A stretch of 64,000 bases of DNA from Chitinibacter sp. GC72. Lineage in GTDB: Bacteria; Pseudomonadota; Gammaproteobacteria; Burkholderiales; Chitinibacteraceae. The position numbers and the translations under genes are program-made. The notes under the pieces are model-generated. The model was given only the letters and a program-made list of their open reading frames with translations. It was not told the DNA's origin and did no database searches. Below are positions 18,765 to 28,472 of this stretch, piece by piece; within the stretch, counting starts at the first letter, position 1, and each line of letters starts with the position of its first letter. The stretch spans positions 186,001 through 250,000 of the forward strand of contig NZ_VIRW01000001.1 of the NCBI RefSeq assembly GCF_009760905.1. Reading direction: 5' to 3'.

Positions 18765-19559
18765 TTAAAACGAATGTTCTTCGGTCGGGAAAGTCAGCGC
18801 TTTCACCGATTTGACGTAGGCCTCAACCGCAGCCTGAATGCTGCTCACGCCGCCACTCATGAAGTTTTTGACAAAGCGGGCTTTTTTGCCCGGATACACG
18901 CCCAGCATATCGTGCAGCACCAGCACCTGACCATCGACTTGCACGCCAGCACCGATACCGATGGTGGGCACATGCAAGGATTCGGTGACTTCAGCGGCGA
19001 CACTGGCGGGCACCATTTCCATCAACACCATCGCCGCACCGGCGGCTTGCAGCGCCAGCGCATCGCGCTTGAGGATTTCGGCTTCGGTCTCGGTTTTACC
19101 CTGCACCTTGTAGCCGCCGTACACATGCACCGATTGCGGCTGCAAGCCGATGTGCGCGCACACCGGAATACCGCGCTGCACCAGAAAATCAACGGTATCG
19201 ACCATCACCGCGCCGCCTTCGATTTTGACCATTTCCGCACCCGCCGCCATCAGCCGTGCCGCATTTTCATAGGCCTGAACATGCGAAGCCTGATAGCTGG
19301 CAAATGGCAGATCAGCCAGCACCAGCGCTTTTTGCGTGCCGCGCACCACCGCTTTGGTGTGGTAGACCATATCGTCCACAGTCACTGGCAGCGTCGTGCC
19401 GTGGCCCTGAATCACATTGCCGAGCGAATCGCCAACCAGCAGGATATCCACACCGGCTTCGTCCAACAGCGTGGCAAAACTGGCGTCATAACAGGTCAGC
19501 ATGGCGATTTTGGCGCCATCCTGTTTCATTTTTCTCAGAGTCGAAAGTGTCGTTTTCAT
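18765..19559 (-). CDS. panB: Ketopantoate hydroxymethyltransferase
   Basis: 264 residues. It transfers a hydroxymethyl group from 5,10-methylene-THF to 2-oxoisovalerate, the first step of pantothenate synthesis. Conserved segments: [34 protein letters not shown] and DLPFASYQ; the metal-binding Asp of GDSLG is present. Start [12 protein letters not shown] at 19559. First gene of panB-transglutaminase-panC. Confidence 0.97.
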   Translation of the reverse strand: MKTTLSTLRKMKQDGAKIAMLTCYDASFATLLDEAGVDILLVGDSLGNVIQGHGTTLPVTVDDMVYHTKAVVRGTQKALVLADLPFASYQASHVQAYENAARLMAAGAEMVKIEGGAVMVDTVDFLVQRGIPVCAHIGLQPQSVHVYGGYKVQGKTETEAEILKRDALALQAAGAAMVLMEMVPASVAAEVTESLHVPTIGIGAGVQVDGQVLVLHDMLGVYPGKKARFVKNFMSGGVSSIQAAVEAYVKSVKALTFPTEEHSF

Positions 19560-19844
19560 GATGGGTAATCAAGCCGTCGTTAAAATGCGCACTCGTGGTG
19601 CAATGCAAAAATCAAACCTTGGTGTGATGCTAAAGCACTGGATCGTTAAAATCGACTGTTTTAATCATAAAATGGCAATATTGCGCGATTTGTCAGCTGC
19701 GGCAAACCAAGCTCCTGCTCGGTAGGTGGACAAAAGGGCTCAGGCAAGGCGCTAAGCTCAAGGCAGTACCCAGATACGGCATAAGTAGTACGACTAGGCG
19801 AAATAACGCTGCATGAGCACTTTTGGTTTAGCACTAAGCGCTAA
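19560..19844. other. Intergenic region upstream of panB
   Basis: No gene is seen. It must contain the minus-strand promoter of panB. The inner part (about 19730-19840) has short inverted pieces (CTTAGTGCT/AGCACTAAG type) but no convincing element. Confidence 0.4.
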
Positions 19845-20327
19845 TCATCCCTCAAGGCGATAGAGTTCCTGATCGATCACATCGGCAATAAACTGCGTTG
19901 CCGCGCCATGACCCGGAATATGAATGTCGGGGGCTATCTCCAGCAAAGGCAATAACACAAAGGCGCGCTGATGCATACGTGGATGGGGTATTTGCAACTG
20001 GGGCAGATTGATCAGCTCATCGCCGTAGAGCACCACGTCCAGATCCAGCGTGCGTGGCGCATTTTTAAAGCTGCGCTCACGCCCTTGCTGCAATTCCAGC
20101 GCGAGCAAAGCGGCCAGTAGATCGGGCGCAGACAGCTCGGTTTTCACCGCGCAGACGGCATTTACAAAGTCCGGCTGATCGGCGTAACCGACTGGCGCGC
20201 TGGCATAAAAAGCCGAGCTGGCCAGCAGCTGGGTGTGCGGCAATGCCGCAATCAGGCGCAGCGCGTCGCGCAGCTGCGCGCTTGGGTCGCCCAGATTGGC
20301 ACCCAAGGCGATATAGGCAATGGTCAT
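19845..20327 (-). CDS. folK: 6-hydroxymethyl-7,8-dihydropterin pyrophosphokinase
   Basis: 160 residues. It transfers pyrophosphate from ATP to 6-hydroxymethyl-dihydropterin in folate synthesis. MTIAYIALGANLGDP at the start, PVGYADQPDFVNAVCAV and the signature RTLDLDVVLYGDE are all present. Its ATG overlaps the TAA of pcnB by one base (TAATG), the common betaproteobacterial pcnB-folK pair. Confidence 0.96.
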   Translation of the reverse strand: MTIAYIALGANLGDPSAQLRDALRLIAALPHTQLLASSAFYASAPVGYADQPDFVNAVCAVKTELSAPDLLAALLALELQQGRERSFKNAPRTLDLDVVLYGDELINLPQLQIPHPRMHQRAFVLLPLLEIAPDIHIPGHGAATQFIADVIDQELYRLEG

Positions 20328-21682
20328 TATTCGCTTTTCGCTGCTGCGGGCTTGGCGGTGGCCGGTTTGCGGGTGCGCGAGCGTTTGCGGCGTTTGGCTT
20401 TTTCCACCTCGCCGCCCTTGCCTGCGGCAATGGCTTCGCTGATCAGCACTTCGCGCGTGCTGTCATCGCTGGCCTGGAACTGGGTCCACCAATCGGCCAG
20501 CTCTTTTTCCACCAGGCCACATTCGGCACGCAAAAGCAGAAAATCATACGCCGCGCGAAAACGCGGCTGCTCGATCAGGCGGAAGGGTTTTTGCCCTGCG
20601 CGCAGCTCAAAGCGCGGCTGCAGCAGCCAGATTTCCTTCATCGCCGCACTGTAACGATTGGGAATCGCCAGCCGTTTGGTGACTTTGGCTTCTACTTCGT
20701 TCATCGCCTCAACCAGCGCAGGCACTTTGTGCTCGCCTGCGGCGATTTTCTTCTGCCATACCGCTTCTACTTCATGCCACAACAAGGCCGCAAACAGGAA
20801 ACCGGCCGAAACGGGCTTATCGTCGGCCAAGCGCTGATCGGTATTGAGCAGCGCCTGCTTCAGAAACGTCGTGGTTTCTTTCTGGCTCATCAATTTATCA
20901 AGCAGCGGAAATAGCGGGCGATGCAGGCCGTAAACGCGCAAGGCTTGCAGGCAATCCCAGGCCTTGCCCGAGAGCAAGAGCTTCATCATTTCATCAAACA
21001 GCCGCGCCGACGGGATGTTTTCCAGCAAAGCGGCGTGTTCCTTGATCGGCTTGGCGGTATCGGCGGCAATCTGCAAACCCAGCTTGGCCGACAGGCGCGT
21101 GGCGCGCAGCATGCGCACCGGGTCTTCGTGGTAGCGCTTGACCGGGTCACCAATCATCACCAGTTGCAGCTTTTCCAGATCTTCAGCGCCATGATGAAAA
21201 TCGATAATTTCATCACTATTGGGGTCGTAATACAGCGCATTAACGGTGAAGTCGCGGCGCGATGCGTCTTCTTCCAGCGTGCCATACACATTATCGCGGA
21301 TGATGCGCCCGCTGGCGTCAGTGGGGGAATCAGCGCTGCCACGGAAAGTGGTCACCTCGATGATTTCTTCCCCACCCCGATCATAAAACGGCACATGCAC
21401 AATGCGAAAGCGCCGGCCAATAATGCGCGAGCGGTGGAACACATGGCGCACCTGCTCGGGCGTGGCGCTGGTGGCCACATCAAAATCCTTGGGTGATTTG
21501 CCTAGCAGCAAATCGCGCACCGCACCGCCCACGATATAGGCTTCATAGCCTGCGTCCTGCAGCCGGTCACACACTTTGAGCGCACCCGAATGCAGTTGAT
21601 CACGACGAATGCCATAGTGTTTGGCGTGCAAAATACGCTTGCCGGGGCGACGCAATACTTTGCCTATCAGTTTACGAATCAT
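20327..21682 (-). CDS. pcnB: Poly(A) polymerase I
   Basis: 451 residues. It adds 3' poly(A) tails to RNAs, promoting decay. The nucleotidyltransferase signature GGAVRDLLLGKSPKDFDVAT contains the catalytic DxD; RIIGRRFRIVHV and the RNA-binding part (about 140-400) follow. The C terminus is basic (KAKRRKRSRTRKP), as in PcnB rather than CCA-adding enzymes. Start MIRKLIGKVLRRPGKRI. Translationally coupled to folK. Confidence 0.96.
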   Translation of the reverse strand: MIRKLIGKVLRRPGKRILHAKHYGIRRDQLHSGALKVCDRLQDAGYEAYIVGGAVRDLLLGKSPKDFDVATSATPEQVRHVFHRSRIIGRRFRIVHVPFYDRGGEEIIEVTTFRGSADSPTDASGRIIRDNVYGTLEEDASRRDFTVNALYYDPNSDEIIDFHHGAEDLEKLQLVMIGDPVKRYHEDPVRMLRATRLSAKLGLQIAADTAKPIKEHAALLENIPSARLFDEMMKLLLSGKAWDCLQALRVYGLHRPLFPLLDKLMSQKETTTFLKQALLNTDQRLADDKPVSAGFLFAALLWHEVEAVWQKKIAAGEHKVPALVEAMNEVEAKVTKRLAIPNRYSAAMKEIWLLQPRFELRAGQKPFRLIEQPRFRAAYDFLLLRAECGLVEKELADWWTQFQASDDSTREVLISEAIAAGKGGEVEKAKRRKRSRTRKPATAKPAAAKSE

Positions 21683-21770
21683 GGGTATTTATCGGTATAA
21701 ACGATGCGAAACCGTGCATTATACAAGCGCAATGTGGCGGCGTATCGTTTTCGCGGCAGAAAGCACGCAG

Positions 21771-21795
21771 AAAAAAACCCCGGGCACGCCGGGGT
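21771..21795 (-). terminator. Terminator of the ComEA-like gene
   Basis: On the minus strand ACCCCGG-CGTGC-CCGGGGT followed by T6-7. It separates the ComEA-like gene from pcnB. Confidence 0.85.
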
Positions 21796-21814
21796 GGACT
21801 GAAGTCGGGCTGGA

Positions 21815-22144
21815 TTATTTTTTGGCGGCAACGCTGGCTGCAGGTTTACTCGCTTTCGGTGCTTTGGCAGCGGCAGGCGCAGCCACTTTGCCGCCCACAC
21901 TGATCTCGCTCTTGATTTTGGCAAAAGTACCTTCCTTGATGCCGGGCACTTTCATAATGTCTTCGGCAGTTTTAAACGCACCGTTTTTGCTGCGATAGTC
22001 GATAATATCCTTGGCTTTTTCCGGGCCAATGCCTTTGAGCGACTCCAGCTGCTGCTGGTTGGCAGTGTTAATATCCACCACAGCCCAGGCGGACGCCATC
22101 AAGGCAAAGCTGGCTAGTACGGTAATGAGCAGTTTTTTCAACAT
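21815..22144 (-). CDS. Secreted ComEA-like helix-hairpin-helix protein
   Basis: 109 residues from the ATG at 22144, with AAGGGG at good spacing; a longer frame upstream lacks support. Signal peptide MLKKLLITVLASFALMASAWA, then a helix-hairpin-helix pair (VDINTANQQQLESLKGIGPEKAK and DIMKVPGIKEGTFAKI) and an Ala/Lys-rich tail. Such short periplasmic ComEA proteins bind double-stranded DNA during natural transformation. dprA at 59573 is another competence gene in this window, but dprA is nearly universal, so competence remains an inference. Confidence 0.88.
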   Translation of the reverse strand: MLKKLLITVLASFALMASAWAVVDINTANQQQLESLKGIGPEKAKDIIDYRSKNGAFKTAEDIMKVPGIKEGTFAKIKSEISVGGKVAAPAAAKAPKASKPAASVAAKK

Positions 22145-22357
22145 CGTTTTCCCCTTGATTGATTTGGTAAGTGACTGAACAAAAATTTTCGCACCCAGCG
22201 GTGAAGCCGAAGATAGTACAAGTCGTACAACAGGGCGAGCCAACGAAGGGCAGGAATTTTTGCCTAATTACTTCAGTACGTAATGATTTACGTCTGCCCA
22301 CTATAGCAGCCAAGTATGAATTCACCAGACTTAGTCAGTTTAAATTAAGGTATTGTC

Positions 22358-23224
22358 ATGATCACACCAGGACAAACGGTCCAGCATTATGAAAACTTTC
22401 CGGTCGGCTCCTTCCTGCTGCCCCGCGTGTTTCGCCAGCCGATTGCCGTGGTGTATCACATCGCCCGCTACGCCGATGATCTGGCCGATGAGGGTGATGC
22501 CAGCGCCGCCGAGCGCATCGCTGCCCTGAATGAATGCAGCGCCGAGCTCGCGCGCATCGCCGCGGGCCAGACCCCGCTGACGCCGCGTTTTCAAGCGCTG
22601 GTGCCGGTGGCCGCCCGCTATCAGACTCCGCTCTCGCTGTTTGAAGATCTGTTTTCGGCTTTCCGGCAGGATGTGGTGAAAACCCGTTATCAGGATTTTG
22701 GCGAAGTCATCGACTACTGCCGCCGCTCGGCCAATCCGGTGGGGCGGATTTTGCTGCATATTTTTGGCTTTTCCGACGCCAGAATGCTGGCGCAGTCCGA
22801 TGGCATCTGCACTGCCTTGCAATTGGTCAACTTCTGGCAGGATGTGGCGATTGATCTGGACAAAGACCGCATTTATCTGCCGCAGGACGAGCTAAACAAA
22901 TTCGGCGTCAGTGAAGAGATGCTATTTGCCCGGCAACACAACACCGCTTTTACCCGCCTGATGGCATATCAGTGCGAGCGAGCGCGCAAAATGCTGCGCG
23001 CCGGCTCACCATTGGGGCGCGCGCTGCCGGGACGGATCGGGCTGGAGATTCGCTGCATTGTCCTGGCAGCCGACCGGGTACTGAGCAAATTGAAAGCGGT
23101 TAATTACGACGTGTATACTGCGCGCCCCAGCCTACAGACACTCGATTGGCCCGTAATTCTGTATCAGGCCATCAAGGCAGGCTGGTTTACGGCGCCAGCC
23201 CAGACCACAGGATGTTCGCACTAA
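22358..23224 (+). CDS. hpnC: Hydroxysqualene synthase HpnC
   Basis: 288 residues of the squalene/phytoene synthase fold. HYENFPVGSFLLPRVFR at the N terminus is characteristic of HpnC. The two Asp-rich motifs are YADDLADE (near 41) and FWQDVAIDLDKDR (near 160-172). HpnC converts presqualene diphosphate to hydroxysqualene for hopanoid synthesis. Partners HpnD and HpnE are not in this window, so they must lie elsewhere or the enzyme has another prenyl role. The next gene starts one base after its stop. Confidence 0.88.
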   Translation: MITPGQTVQHYENFPVGSFLLPRVFRQPIAVVYHIARYADDLADEGDASAAERIAALNECSAELARIAAGQTPLTPRFQALVPVAARYQTPLSLFEDLFSAFRQDVVKTRYQDFGEVIDYCRRSANPVGRILLHIFGFSDARMLAQSDGICTALQLVNFWQDVAIDLDKDRIYLPQDELNKFGVSEEMLFARQHNTAFTRLMAYQCERARKMLRAGSPLGRALPGRIGLEIRCIVLAADRVLSKLKAVNYDVYTARPSLQTLDWPVILYQAIKAGWFTAPAQTTGCSH

Positions 23225-23225
23225 A

Positions 23226-23816
23226 ATGAAAATCTCCCAGACCCAGCAACGCGCATTAATCCGTCTTTTTACCGCCAGCAACTGGAAGCAGCGCCTTGGC
23301 GCACTGCTGATTGTGCTGATCGGCGCCTGGGCCTGCGTACAGCAGGAAGCCGTCACGCCGGGCAAGCTCAGCGCCGGTAGTGTGATAGAAGGCAAAGTGG
23401 TGGGCGTGGCCGATGGCGACACGGTCACGGTACTTGATCAGGACAATCGTCAATACAAGCTGCGTCTGGCCTATATCGACTCGCCGGAAAAAGCCATGCC
23501 CTTCGGTCAGGCGGCCAAAAAATCTCTGTCCGATCTGGTTTACGGCAGCCAGATCAGCGCCGCGATCGACGATGTAGACCGCTATGGCCGTGGCGTAGCC
23601 CGCATCAGCAAAAATGAGCAGGACATCAATTTGCAGCAGGTCAAAGCCGGTATGGCCTGGCACTACACGCATTACACCAAAACCCAAAGCCGCAGCGACT
23701 ACGCCCAATATCAGGCCGCACAAGAAGCCGCCCGCAGCGGGCAAATTGGCCTGTGGCAAGACCAAAACCCCACCCCGCCCTGGGATTGGCGCAAAGCCAA
23801 CCGCAACAATAAATAG
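23226..23816 (+). CDS. Membrane-anchored or secreted thermonuclease-family protein
   Basis: 196 residues. An N-terminal hydrophobic segment (about 23-37, LGALLIVLIGAWACV) could anchor or export the protein. The staphylococcal-nuclease fold follows: GVADGDTVTVLDQDNR (Ca ligands), LRLAYIDSPEKAMPFGQ (catalytic Arg/Asp-Glu region) and DDVDRYGRGVARI. Members hydrolyse DNA or RNA. Begins directly after hpnC, so cotranscribed. The stop TAG abuts a dispersed palindromic element. Confidence 0.9.
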   Translation: MKISQTQQRALIRLFTASNWKQRLGALLIVLIGAWACVQQEAVTPGKLSAGSVIEGKVVGVADGDTVTVLDQDNRQYKLRLAYIDSPEKAMPFGQAAKKSLSDLVYGSQISAAIDDVDRYGRGVARISKNEQDINLQQVKAGMAWHYTHYTKTQSRSDYAQYQAAQEAARSGQIGLWQDQNPTPPWDWRKANRNNK

Positions 23817-23864
23817 GGGTATATGGCTATAGCTTAATATTCAAGATAGCTGCAGCCATATACT
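23815..23864. repeat. Dispersed palindromic element 5 (GGGGTATATGGCT...AGCCATATA)
   Basis: Arms TATATGGCT (23820-23828) and AGCCATATA (23854-23862), loop 25 nt with CTGCAGCCATATA at the right side. Begins inside the TAG stop of the nuclease gene and lies between convergent genes. Confidence 0.75.
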
Positions 23865-23879
23865 AAGACACGTATAAAG

Positions 23880-25475
<1,596 letters not shown>

Positions 25476-25505
25476 TGATTTTCCCGGGGCAAATTATTAC
25501 GGCGT

Positions 25506-26645
25506 TTATTGCGCAAAGTCGGCGATTACATAGCGGTTGCGCCCGCCACTTTTGGCCTGATACATCGCATCATCAGCGGCCTGTAGCCAGCTGGCTGGCG
25601 AGCGCAATTCGGGCAGCCACGGCGCAATGCCTACGCTGCCGCCCAAAGGCAAGCGCTGCTCCTGATACCACACCGGCTCGGCGAGGCGCGCCAGTATTTT
25701 GTCGGCCACCACGCGGATTTGCTCGGGGCCAGTCAGGCCACGCACCAGAATCACAAATTCGTCGCCACCAAGCCGGCAGACCAGATCACCACGGCGCACC
25801 AGCGCCTTAAAGCGCTGGGCGATTTCGATCAGCAGCGCATCGCCTGCCGCGTGGCCGTATTCGTCGTTGACCGTTTTGAAAAAATCCAGATCAATCAGAA
25901 ACACCACGCTGTGAATGGCTTCGGTATGCGGATTTTTCAGCAATCGGCGCAGCTGGTTGATCAGGCACAAGCGATTAGCCAGCCCGGTGAGCGGATCTTC
26001 CAGCGCCAGCTTGCGCATTTTCTGGTTGCGCTCCGCCATTTTCTCGGTGTTTTCAACGACGCGCTGGCGCATGGCGCGCAAGCGCCGCTGGCTGCGCAGC
26101 GCACGCAGCAGCTTGTAAACGCCCAAAGTACTGATCAATAGCAGCACCAGCAAAGCGCCCACACTGGCCAGCACATCGGCAGTGACAACCAGCAGCGAAG
26201 CGAGCGCAAAATTATACAAAATGGCCAGCACATACGCGCGCAGCGGCAGGCACGCCAGCAATAGCAGCACCGGCTGCAGCAAAAATGGCAACACAAGCAC
26301 AGAAGGGACAGACGAGAAGTTCAGCGCCCACACCCCCACCAGCGCAGGCGGTAGCAGCGTTGCACAGTAATTGAACAGCACCGCCAGCGGCTGGCTACCG
26401 TGAGGCAAGCGATGAGCAAAAAACACAAACAATACTGCCAGCGGCAAGGGCAAGCCAAAGCTCAGCCAGGCCGGAGCAGCGACCAGTGCCAATAGCGCGC
26501 AGGCCAGCAGCGACAATGCGCCCAGCACCAACGCCAGATGGCTTTGCTGCCTACGGCGATCCTGCAGCTCAGAATGACGCTGCAGGCCCAGCTCGGGCAG
26601 CGGCGAGACCGATAATTCCGTAGCGGGTTCAGACGATTGCATCAT
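25506..26645 (-). CDS. Membrane diguanylate cyclase (GGDEF)
   Basis: 379 residues. Six or so hydrophobic segments (about 38-185) are followed by a short linker helix and a GGDEF domain (about 215-375). The active-site motif RLGGDEF is intact and the inhibitory I-site RxxD (RRGD) sits exactly five residues before it, so product inhibition is likely. It makes cyclic di-GMP, promoting sessile life; the membrane part probably senses an unknown signal. AAGGG precedes two consecutive ATG codons. Confidence 0.93.
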   Translation of the reverse strand: MMQSSEPATELSVSPLPELGLQRHSELQDRRRQQSHLALVLGALSLLACALLALVAAPAWLSFGLPLPLAVLFVFFAHRLPHGSQPLAVLFNYCATLLPPALVGVWALNFSSVPSVLVLPFLLQPVLLLLACLPLRAYVLAILYNFALASLLVVTADVLASVGALLVLLLISTLGVYKLLRALRSQRRLRAMRQRVVENTEKMAERNQKMRKLALEDPLTGLANRLCLINQLRRLLKNPHTEAIHSVVFLIDLDFFKTVNDEYGHAAGDALLIEIAQRFKALVRRGDLVCRLGGDEFVILVRGLTGPEQIRVVADKILARLAEPVWYQEQRLPLGGSVGIAPWLPELRSPASWLQAADDAMYQAKSGGRNRYVIADFAQ

Positions 26646-26686
26646 GGAAATACCCTTCTGGCTCAGGACAAAGACGGGTCAAGCGA

Positions 26687-26794
26687 TCAGTAGCGATCCA
26701 GCAGTTTTAACGCAAGACCTGCGCCGCAGAGCAGCAAGGCGCGGCCATCGAGCGTGAGCAATTTTACCTTTAGCTCATCCAGATTATCGGCCAT
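26687..26794 (-). CDS. Possible small protein, 35 aa
   Basis: MADNLDELKVKLLTLDGRALLLCGAGLALKLLDRY, beginning at an ATG with a G-rich stretch just upstream. The second half is hydrophobic enough for one membrane helix. It ends 42 bp before the diguanylate cyclase start and may be a leader ORF. No family recognised; it could be chance. Confidence 0.3.
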   Translation of the reverse strand: MADNLDELKVKLLTLDGRALLLCGAGLALKLLDRY

Positions 26795-26940
26795 CCCGCC
26801 CCCGTGGCGCAAAGCCTTGCACCGAATTGGGGCTTTTTTACCCGCGCGTGGGCGAACACGATGATTTTTCTGCCGAATTAGCAATGGTCAAAGCGGCGGC
26901 TTTGCCGTATGGTCTGGCGATTACCTGACCGACCACGACC

Positions 26941-27990
26941 ATGACCAGCCCAGCAACTACCCCGCCCTACGCCGAACTCAATCCCGACCTGATTCTAAAC
27001 GCCATTGAAGGGCTGGGCCTGCGTACATCCGGCCACCTGCTGGCGCTCAATAGCTATGAAAACCGCGTCTACCAGATCGGCCTAGAAGAAGACAATCCGT
27101 GGGGTCGCTATATCGTTGCCAAATTCTATCGCCCTGAGCGCTGGAGCAATGCGCAGATTCTGGAAGAACACGCATTCAGCGCCGAGCTAGCTGGGTATGA
27201 GATTCCAGTCGTTGCGCCTCTTGAGCTACAGGGCAATACCCTGCATATTGCTCACCATAAAGAACAAGATATGCAGCAAGGCTTTCGCTTTGCCATTTTT
27301 CCGCGCCGGGGCGGCCGCTCGCCCGAGCTGGATCAGCGCGAAACGCGCGAGTGGATAGGCCGTTTTCTGGGGCGCATCCATGCGGTCGGCCAGAAACAGC
27401 CATTTACCAAGCGCCCTGCCCTGCAGCCGGATAGTTTTGGCCGTGAATCGGTGGCGTATCTGCTCGCCAGCGACTTTATCCCGCCCGATTTGCGCGCAGC
27501 GTATCAGAGCGTGACGGCTCAGGCGCTCGATGCGATTGACGCCTGCTACCAGCGAGCCGGTCGCGTAGCGACGCTGCGCCTGCACGGCGACTGCCACGCC
27601 AGCAATATTCTCTGGACCGACGCCGGACCGCATTTTGTTGACTTTGACGATGCGCGCAATGGCCCAGCAATTCAGGATTTGTGGATGTTGCTGTCGGGCG
27701 AGCGGCACGAACAGCAGGCGCAGCTTAATGATATTTTGTTTGGCTACGAAGACTTTGCCGATTTCGACCCCACCGAGCTGCATCTGCTCGAAGCTCTGCG
27801 TACGCTGCGGCTACTGCACTACAGCGCCTGGCTGGCGCGCCGCTGGCACGACCCCGCCTTCCCCGCCGCATTCCCGTGGTTTGACTCGCCGATTTACTGG
27901 CAAAACCGCATTCTGGAATTACGCGAACAAATCGCCCTGATGTCCGAAGCCCCGCTGCGCGGCAGCTCGGATAATTTTGGCAATTGCTAG
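26941..27990 (+). CDS. srkA: Stress response Ser/Thr kinase SrkA (YihE family)
   Basis: 349 residues of the aminoglycoside-phosphotransferase-like kinase fold. LNSYENRVYQIGLEEDNPWGRYIVAKFYRP holds the N-lobe Lys. The catalytic loop LRLHGDCHASNILW and metal-binding FVDFDDARNGPAIQDLW are intact. SrkA in E. coli protects cells from stress-induced death, acting with toxin pathways. Stands alone on the plus strand; the stop codon is at the base of a long stem-loop. Confidence 0.93.
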   Translation: MTSPATTPPYAELNPDLILNAIEGLGLRTSGHLLALNSYENRVYQIGLEEDNPWGRYIVAKFYRPERWSNAQILEEHAFSAELAGYEIPVVAPLELQGNTLHIAHHKEQDMQQGFRFAIFPRRGGRSPELDQRETREWIGRFLGRIHAVGQKQPFTKRPALQPDSFGRESVAYLLASDFIPPDLRAAYQSVTAQALDAIDACYQRAGRVATLRLHGDCHASNILWTDAGPHFVDFDDARNGPAIQDLWMLLSGERHEQQAQLNDILFGYEDFADFDPTELHLLEALRTLRLLHYSAWLARRWHDPAFPAAFPWFDSPIYWQNRILELREQIALMSEAPLRGSSDNFGNC

Positions 27991-28043
27991 GCCAGTCATG
28001 GAGGTCGGATGAACACCTTGCAAGGTGCATCATCCCACTGGCC
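27990..28043. repeat. Large interrupted stem-loop after srkA
   Basis: Outer arms GGCCAGT (27990-27996) and ACTGGCC (28037-28043). Inside, GGATGA...TCATCC encloses CACCTTGCAAGGTG. There is no T tract. It could be a processing or stabilising 3' structure, or a short palindromic repeat unit. The rest of the gap to 28265 holds no gene. Confidence 0.55.
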
Positions 28044-28264
28044 GCGTGTTATTTCGTCGGATAAGGCTGCGCCGTACCGAGGTGTCTTGCAGGAAAGCCC
28101 CCACAACTGACACTAGGACAATCGAGCGCAGCGAGGCTCCCTCTAAAGGAGAGGGCGGGGGGTGTGGGTATAGAACATCAGCGTCGAGAATAACCAACTC
28201 AAGCCCTAGGGCTCAGCTCCGCCGAGACCTGCAATCGTCAAACAAACATAAACCCGACGCAAAC

Positions 28265-28300
28265 GAAAAAGCCCCAGTCTTTCGACTGGGGCTTTTTCTT
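28265..28300. terminator. Terminator downstream of tRNA-Tyr (bidirectional)
   Basis: AAAAAGCCCCAGTC - TTTC - GACTGGGGCTTTTT, perfect 14-bp stem, 28266-28297. Confidence 0.92.
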
Positions 28301-28305
28301 CATAC

Positions 28306-28391
28306 TGGTGGGGGGAGAAGGATTCGAACCTTCGAAGGCTGAGCCGCCGGATTTACAGTCCGGACCCGTTGACCGCTGGGGTAATCCCCCC
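28306..28391 (-). tRNA. tRNA-Tyr (anticodon GTA)
   Basis: 86 nt with encoded CCA. Acceptor GGGGGGA/TCCCCCC. Anticodon stem CCGGA/TCCGG encloses CTGTAAA; the anticodon is the complement of 28354-28356. A long variable arm and T-loop GGTTCGAATCC are present, as expected for bacterial class II tRNA-Tyr. Confidence 0.95.
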
Positions 28392-28472
28392 TCAAGGCTG
28401 CGCATGTTACGGGATGCGCTTTTGTGCGTCAAGCCCCCGTCGCATTTTTTTATAAAAAATTTTCGCACTCCT

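Noticed and set aside
18291-19568. 425-codon plus-strand open frame over panB and the transglutaminase gene
   Set aside because: The minus strand encodes conserved PanB and a clear Cys-His-Asp enzyme; the plus-strand translation is His/Arg-rich and matches nothing.
26821-26932. Plus-strand frame ending in AMVKAAALPYGLAIT as a gene remnant before srkA
   Set aside because: It has no start codon or family match and is open only between a TAG and a TGA about 45 codons apart; chance is sufficient.
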